Assembly: GCA_965243755.1 (NCBI GenBank)
Contig: CBDEVW010000003.1
Span: 1,240,001-1,304,000 of the forward strand
Direction: 5' to 3'
Length of the DNA stretch: 64,000 nucleotides
From: JANSWY01 sp965243755
GTDB taxonomy: Bacteria > Bacteroidota > Bacteroidia > Cytophagales > Cyclobacteriaceae
In this document: positions 61,348-64,000 of the stretch, piece after piece
How positions within the stretch are numbered: the first letter of the stretch is position 1
Layout of the letters: every line of letters begins with the position of its first letter
Program-made: the position numbers and the translations under genes
Notes under the pieces: generated by a model
What the model was told of the DNA's origin: nothing
What the model saw: only the letters and a program-made list of their open reading frames with translations
The model's database searches: none

Positions 61348-62314
61348 GGAGCGAGTTGAAATAAAGCCCTCAATATTATCAAATCAATTGGAATATAAAA
61401 GGCCATGGTATCTATTCAATGGTCATTTGGAAACAATCATTCCGTACCTGCGATCGAAGATATATCAGGTGCCATACGAAAGAGAAAGACTCGAACTTGC
61501 AGATGGCGACTTTCTGGACCTGGACTGGATACAGAATGGCAATGACAATTTGCTGATCATAACTCACGCTTTTGAAGGCAACTCCAGGGACTATTTCGTG
61601 GAACGTTCTGCTAAGTACTTTTCGACCAGAGGTTATGATGTGCTCATGTGGAACTTCAGAAGTTGCAGCAAGGAATTGAACAGGCTACCACAACTATACT
61701 CACTGAACAACTCCACAGATCTCCATCGTGTAGTCACTCATGGCAACTTACAAAGCAACTATCACAAGACTTTCCTTTTGGGATTTTCACTTGGTGCGGT
61801 CACCACATTGAACTATGTTGCGTCACCAGCCGTTTCACAGCACGTTACAGCAGCTGCAGTAGTCTCTGTACCACTTGACTTACAGGAATCTTTGCACAAG
61901 ATTGAATCCGGACTAAATCACTGGATCTATGGACGCAATTTCTTTCAAAAGCTTCGGAAAAAGTTGATCCGAAAGTCTGAACAGTTTCCTGAAATCTGGG
62001 ATATGGAACACATTAAATCATGCGCCACCTTAAATGAGCTGATTGCACTCATTCAAAAAATACAGCAGCTGGAAAACGATCATTTAACGACGATTTCTCC
62101 CATTCATCAATTGGACAGAGTAGCGGTTCCGACGTTCATTATCAATGCACAAAATGATCCGATCCTGGGTCCATCAAGTTATCCGACAAGGACTTTCAGG
62201 CAAATTGAGTGTAGTTTTCCTAAGTTTGGTGGCCACACCGGATTCACAGTCAGGAGCAGCGATTGTTCCTGGATAGAACCTCGGGTGCATTACTTTTTTG
62301 GAGGTCATGAGTAA
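61346..62314 (+). CDS. YheT-like alpha/beta hydrolase
   Basis: A 322-residue product from ATG 61346; an earlier in-frame ATG at 61328 would add 6 residues (MYFSCC). YKRPWYLFNGHLETIIP is the YheT-family N-terminus. The nucleophile is S148 in LLGFSLGAV (GxSxG) and the catalytic histidine is probably in GGHTGF near the C-terminus. It probably hydrolyses an ester, perhaps a lipid, in the cytoplasm or at the membrane. It is divergent from the UbiA gene with overlapping start codons. Confidence 0.85.
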   Translation: MERVEIKPSILSNQLEYKRPWYLFNGHLETIIPYLRSKIYQVPYERERLELADGDFLDLDWIQNGNDNLLIITHAFEGNSRDYFVERSAKYFSTRGYDVLMWNFRSCSKELNRLPQLYSLNNSTDLHRVVTHGNLQSNYHKTFLLGFSLGAVTTLNYVASPAVSQHVTAAAVVSVPLDLQESLHKIESGLNHWIYGRNFFQKLRKKLIRKSEQFPEIWDMEHIKSCATLNELIALIQKIQQLENDHLTTISPIHQLDRVAVPTFIINAQNDPILGPSSYPTRTFRQIECSFPKFGGHTGFTVRSSDCSWIEPRVHYFFGGHE

Positions 62315-62335
62315 TTCTAAACCATTCTTCAATAT

Positions 62336-62390
62336 TCGGCCAGCTGAAATACATCAGCCAGCCGATTACCTTCAGGAGGGCTATCCTCCT
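62336..62390 (+). terminator. Hairpins after the YheT-like gene
   Basis: The first hairpin pairs TCGGC (62336-62340) with GCCGA (62361-62365) and, inside, GCTGA (62343-62347) with TCAGC (62354-62358). The second pairs AGGAGG (62374-62379) with CCTCCT (62385-62390). They follow the hydrolase stop by 22 bp, so they probably end its transcript, although the T run is weak. Confidence 0.55.
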
Positions 62391-62703
62391 CGCGCCGATA
62401 GGAATATTTAATGTTTTCGAATATCAAAAACACTAACTCCACTTTAACCAACATTTAAGACAATTGAGATCAATATGATTCAACTGAATGAAGTGATACA
62501 TATATGCGTATGTATGGTATGAAATGACTTGTTTCAAAAATTGATCGGGAAACATCCACCCGTAAAAGGCAGACATTTCCATACCTCAGCACTTCAGATT
62601 ACGAGCGCTACTTTTTCTGGAACTTATACACGAGATTAGCCTTCGCAACATCAGCGCCAAGGGACGATCATTCATAGTGATCAAATATTCCGTAGCTTCA
62701 CTA
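62391..62703. other. Intergenic stretch
   Basis: About 310 bp between the hydrolase terminator and the PID-CTERM gene. No gene or clear signal is seen. Confidence 0.5.
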
Positions 62704-62889
62704 TTACTCCTTGACATTTTTATACAATTTTCTGACCCCATATAGACCTCCTGCAATTAGTAGGAGCGATATCCCTCCATCGATAGGGGTCGCTGGTGGT
62801 GGAGCTCCCTGTGCGAATGTCTCATTCCAAAAAGGGTAAGCCATCACCAGAATCATCAGAAAAAACAATTTCTTACTCAAATTACTCAT
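62704..62889 (-). CDS. PID-CTERM sorting-domain small protein
   Basis: A 61-residue protein. It has an N-terminal signal (1-26, ending TFAQ), then GAPPPATPIDGGISLLL with the PIDGG motif, a hydrophobic segment (LLLIAGGLYG) and a short basic end (VRKLYKNVKE). This arrangement matches the PID-CTERM class of Bacteroidota proteins, where the C-terminal part is thought to act as a sorting or processing signal. Almost nothing but the signal and tail is present. It lies 11 bp downstream of a T9SS cargo gene and is probably co-transcribed. Confidence 0.75.
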   Translation of the reverse strand: MSNLSKKLFFLMILVMAYPFWNETFAQGAPPPATPIDGGISLLLIAGGLYGVRKLYKNVKE

Positions 62890-62900
62890 AGCTGATTGGT

Positions 62901-64000
62901 TTAATTATTCATCAAAATCTTGTGTGTTTCCCAGGACCTGCCATCCCATAGCTGTAGCAGGTAGATGCCATTGGTGATTACCTGACTGAGTCGGGCTTCA
63001 TTGTTCCTTATGCTGGCAATGCCCTGATCAATCAGCTGACCATTCATGTCCATTAATTGATAGTTTGTGTGGTCAATGAAACGATGTTTAATAATTATTT
63101 CCATCCCTGATGAATACACCTGAAACTTCGGCTCAATGTCCGGGGTTTGTAAAGGTCCCTGAGACAATACAATGCTATAATCGCGAATATCAGATCCCAC
63201 TGGAAGGCTTAATTGAATGGGTTCCCCCTCTTTGCTCAATCGAATATGCTCACCGGTTATCGTGTTGTGAAGGTAAAAAGCATATGATTCCGGGATCTGC
63301 TTTAATTCCTTCAATGTCAGCGTTACCAGGCCCTGAGCTTGATGATCTAAACCAAGAGCGATTTCGGTTAGTGGCTGCATTGGCAATCCCTGAATAGCCA
63401 TGGGCTCATTATTTATGATTGAGTAGATATTCAGTTCTTCCTGAGATTTAAGTCTGGCAGCATCGTACAGTCTGTCCAGAGCCATTGTGGCATCTTCCGG
63501 GAAACCAATTAAAGTTTCGCTGTAACGATTGCCGGATGCCACTGATAGTTTAAAAGACGGAAATGATGCTTTTCTAAAAATATTGTTGTCTGAGTTATTG
63601 CCAGCAACCCGCATGGATTCGCTAAATACGAATTGCCCACTTTGCCCCTCACCCACCTGGACAAAAAATCCCTGCATTGCATTGATGGAGCCAGAAAACG
63701 CTCCGCCATTGGGACCAGTAACGGCACCTACAGCATTGACGATCAAATAATCACTGTTATCACCCCTGGTGCCTGTGTTTGGATCGTCCCACAATGCTAT
63801 GAACCCCTGAATTTCCGTATTGGTAGTGATGAAACTATTGAAATCGATCGCTGCAGGATAGGGGTTACTGACCAGATGCCAACCCCAGTTTTCGCTTCCG
63901 GTGGTATTGTCCTCGGTTCTCGTCAACCCATTATTCCAGATTACTCCTGAGATTGGAATACCTGTAAACTCAATGAGTGAGTCCCCGGCAACTGCGTATC
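62901..64000 (-). CDS. T9SS type A cargo protein, C-terminal part (5' end outside window)
   Basis: The reading frame is open to base 64000, so the N-terminus is missing and about 366 codons are present. The sequence GWHLVSNPYPAAIDF and GAFSGSINAMQGFFVQVGEGQSG is common in large secreted Bacteroidota proteins. The last 80 residues (FQVYSSGMEIIIKHR ... ITNGIYLLQLWDGRSWETHKILM) form a type A T9SS sorting domain with the closing G-x-Y pattern. It is a surface or secreted protein; the functional domains lie beyond the window. Confidence 0.85.
   Translation of the reverse strand, partial: YAVAGDSLIEFTGIPISGVIWNNGLTRTEDNTTGSENWGWHLVSNPYPAAIDFNSFITTNTEIQGFIALWDDPNTGTRGDNSDYLIVNAVGAVTGPNGGAFSGSINAMQGFFVQVGEGQSGQFVFSESMRVAGNNSDNNIFRKASFPSFKLSVASGNRYSETLIGFPEDATMALDRLYDAARLKSQEELNIYSIINNEPMAIQGLPMQPLTEIALGLDHQAQGLVTLTLKELKQIPESYAFYLHNTITGEHIRLSKEGEPIQLSLPVGSDIRDYSIVLSQGPLQTPDIEPKFQVYSSGMEIIIKHRFIDHTNYQLMDMNGQLIDQGIASIRNNEARLSQVITNGIYLLQLWDGRSWETHKILMNN

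Noticed and set aside
1..64000. tRNA, rRNA, CRISPR arrays, prophage or intact insertion sequences
   Set aside because: None found by reading; only a decayed transposase fragment is present.

Overview
The window looks like the chromosome of a marine, gliding, polysaccharide-degrading member of the Bacteroidota, probably Cytophagales. The reasons are: gliding genes gldA/gldF/gldG; type IX secretion (T9SS) type A sorting domains; a PID-CTERM small protein; a SusC/SusD pair; a promoter of the TTG...TAnnTTTG type ahead of mraZ; and start codons that mostly lack Shine-Dalgarno sequences. The DNA is moderately AT-rich and most genes are on the minus strand. No tRNA, rRNA or CRISPR array was seen.

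Layout. 1-5871 (minus): an SDR gene followed by gldA, a large M16 zinc protease, gldF and the start of gldG. 6016-8449 (plus): an FMN reductase, a secreted YidD-domain/repeat fusion, and a secreted protein of unknown function. 8561-24757 (minus): a division and cell wall (dcw) cluster reading mraZ-rsmH-ftsL-ftsI(PASTA)-murE-mraY-unknown-murD-ftsW-murG-murC-ftsQ-ftsA-[four-helix-bundle cassette]-ftsZ. MraZ boxes and a promoter precede mraZ. 24758-30248: an AT-rich accessory stretch with a decayed IS256-type transposase fragment, four small secreted proteins behind two copies of the same promoter, and a membrane protein.

30249-56694 (minus): what looks like a complete alginate utilisation locus. 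In transcription order it holds a GntR/FadR-type regulator, SusC, SusD, two PKD lipoproteins (probable surface glycan-binding proteins), a PL17 oligoalginate lyase, KdgF, an MFS uronate importer, two SDR reductases, two tandem PL7 lipoproteins, a PL6 lyase, a T9SS-exported protein with two PL7-like domains, a Nudix-fold regulator, KDG kinase, KDPG aldolase and an Nramp-like transporter. The inferred flow is: surface lyases cut alginate, SusCD imports the oligomers, periplasmic PL17/PL7/PL6 enzymes release unsaturated uronates, the MFS protein imports the monomer, KdgF opens it to DEH, an SDR makes KDG, KdgK makes KDPG, and KdgA yields pyruvate plus glyceraldehyde-3-phosphate.

57090-64000: a GH5 lipoprotein glucanase; a KTSC-like small protein; a small probable outer-membrane protein; a secreted helical-repeat protein next to a UbiA prenyltransferase whose start codon overlaps that of a divergent YheT-type hydrolase; then a PID-CTERM peptide downstream of the C-terminal part of a T9SS cargo protein cut by the window edge.

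All identifications come from reading motifs and from family knowledge. No database search was run. Several start codons were moved inward to an ATG that gives a proper signal peptide.
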